Shown: piece by piece, positions 6,441-6,927 of the stretch
Position numbering within the stretch: the first letter of the stretch is position 1
Layout of the letters: every line of letters starts with the position of its first letter
DNA from: Gallionella sp. UBA6045
Lineage (GTDB): Bacteria; Pseudomonadota; Gammaproteobacteria; Burkholderiales; Gallionellaceae
Assembly: GCA_002429165.1 (NCBI GenBank)
Contig: DIYV01000101.1
Span: 5,575-12,501 of the forward strand
Reading direction: 5' to 3'
DNA length: 6,927 bases
Notes under the pieces: generated by a model
What the model was told of the DNA's origin: nothing
The model's database searches: none
Seen by the model: only the letters and a program-made list of their open reading frames with translations
Translations under genes and position numbers: made by a program

Positions 6441-6893
6441 GTGCCAGACATGGAATTCACGTTGACGCTGACCAGGCAACAGGATTATCAGTTCAACGTG
6501 CAGTTTGATCTCGCGGGCGTGCCCGATCTGCAATTGGATGAGCCGGCGCCATTGGGGGCGGGTGCCGGGCCGAATGCCTCGCGCCTGCTGGCTGCCGCAG
6601 TGGCGAATTGCCTTTCAGCCAGCCTGCTGTTTTGCCTGGGCAAGTTCAAGCAGGATCCGCAGGGCCTGACCGCGCATGTGACCGGCAAGATGGTGCGCAA
6701 CGAGAAAGGGCGTTTGCGCGTGGGCGGTATTGCCGTGGATATCCGCCTTGAACAGACTGTAGAGCGCCTTGCGCATTGCGCCGGTCAGTTCGAAGAGTTC
6801 TGCGTGGTGACCGACAGCGTGCGCAATGGCATTCCGGTCAGCGTCCGGGTACTGGATGCCGCAGGACAACTGATACACCAGAGTGAATCATGA
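6441..6893 (+). CDS. OsmC/Ohr-family protein
   Basis: A 150-residue protein resembling the OsmC/Ohr family, which includes thiol-dependent peroxidases acting on organic hydroperoxides. The two family cysteines are in the expected places: Cys57 in the helix AAAVANCLSASLLF (51-64) and Cys121 in FEEFCVVTDSVRNGIPV (118-134). The PNASRLLAAAVANC stretch corresponds to the family's small-residue active-site helix, and the C-terminal strand (IPVSVRVLD) also fits. Two further cysteines (65, 113) are present. No signal peptide or membrane segment is seen, so it should be cytoplasmic. The N-terminal half is divergent, so it is better called an uncharacterised OsmC-like member than OsmC or Ohr. It starts 12 bp after aroF with a strong AAGGGG site, and its stop overlaps the next start (ATGA, 6890-6893). 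This makes it an integral operon member; its link to aromatic synthesis is unknown. Confidence 0.82.
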   Translation: MPDMEFTLTLTRQQDYQFNVQFDLAGVPDLQLDEPAPLGAGAGPNASRLLAAAVANCLSASLLFCLGKFKQDPQGLTAHVTGKMVRNEKGRLRVGGIAVDIRLEQTVERLAHCAGQFEEFCVVTDSVRNGIPVSVRVLDAAGQLIHQSES

Positions 6894-6927
6894 AAAAAAA
6901 GCTATTCGATAAAATCGTTATTTTCGG
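6890..6927 (+). CDS. tyrA: Probable prephenate dehydrogenase, N-terminal fragment (cut by window end)
   Basis: Only 12 full codons are visible, reading MKKKLFDKIVIF and then an incomplete GG that must encode Gly. A basic start followed by KIVIFG is the first beta strand of a Rossmann dinucleotide-binding fold, as in TyrA proteins (typically followed by GxGLIGGS). Position right after pheA-hisC-aroF supports TyrA, which makes 4-hydroxyphenylpyruvate from prephenate. The ATG overlaps the OsmC-family stop by 4 bp (ATGA), and GAGTGA (6881-6886) is the nearest weak ribosome-binding candidate, so translation is likely coupled. An A8 run (6893-6900) directly follows the start codon. The identification rests mainly on context; another NAD(P)-binding protein cannot be excluded. 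Confidence 0.62.
   Translation, partial: MKKKLFDKIVIF

Noticed and set aside
5714..6508. 264-codon open frame on the plus strand in another frame of aroF
   Set aside because: It overlaps the catalytic half of DAHP synthase, whose motifs are intact in the other frame; the Arg/Gly/His-rich product is a shadow.

Overview
The window is a gene-dense, moderately GC-rich stretch (GC not counted) of a proteobacterial chromosome. Every gene lies on the + strand. The gene order, protein sequences and tight packing suggest a betaproteobacterium, plausibly of the Nitrosomonadales/Gallionellaceae type. That placement is inference from resemblance, with no search behind it.

Layout: the C-terminal third of DNA gyrase subunit A (gyrA, 1-759) is followed by a 116-bp gap with two arrays of 7-bp repeats in opposite orientation. 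Then come serC (876-1958), a serA-type phosphoglycerate dehydrogenase (1951-3141, overlapping serC by 8 bp), pheA encoding the chorismate mutase/prephenate dehydratase P-protein (3167-4231), an 80-bp gap holding a head-to-head pair of REP-like palindromes (4238-4285), hisC (4312-5415), a DAHP synthase with an N-terminal regulatory domain (5412-6428, ATGA overlap with hisC), an OsmC/Ohr-family protein (6441-6893), and the first 12 codons of a probable tyrA (from 6890, ATGA overlap).

This is a version of the known gyrA / serC-pheA-hisC-tyrA-aroA-cmk-rpsA 'aromatic supraoperon' of beta- and gammaproteobacteria. The enzymes form one flow. DAHP synthase commits carbon to chorismate, PheA and TyrA split chorismate toward phenylalanine and tyrosine, and HisC (with its histidine role) can supply the final transamination. 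SerA and SerC make serine from 3-phosphoglycerate. SerC also serves pyridoxal phosphate synthesis, the cofactor of SerC and HisC. Three of the enzymes carry visible ACT or ACT-like allosteric domains.

Departures from the standard arrangement are: a serA inserted between serC and pheA whose catalytic-loop glutamate seems to be missing; an OsmC-like gene between the DAHP synthase gene and tyrA; a REP pair with identical ends but two unrelated stems; and the heptamer arrays that begin at the base after the gyrA stop codon. I saw no RNA gene, CRISPR array, insertion sequence or wholly new system. The two intergenic repeat elements are the least explained parts of the window.
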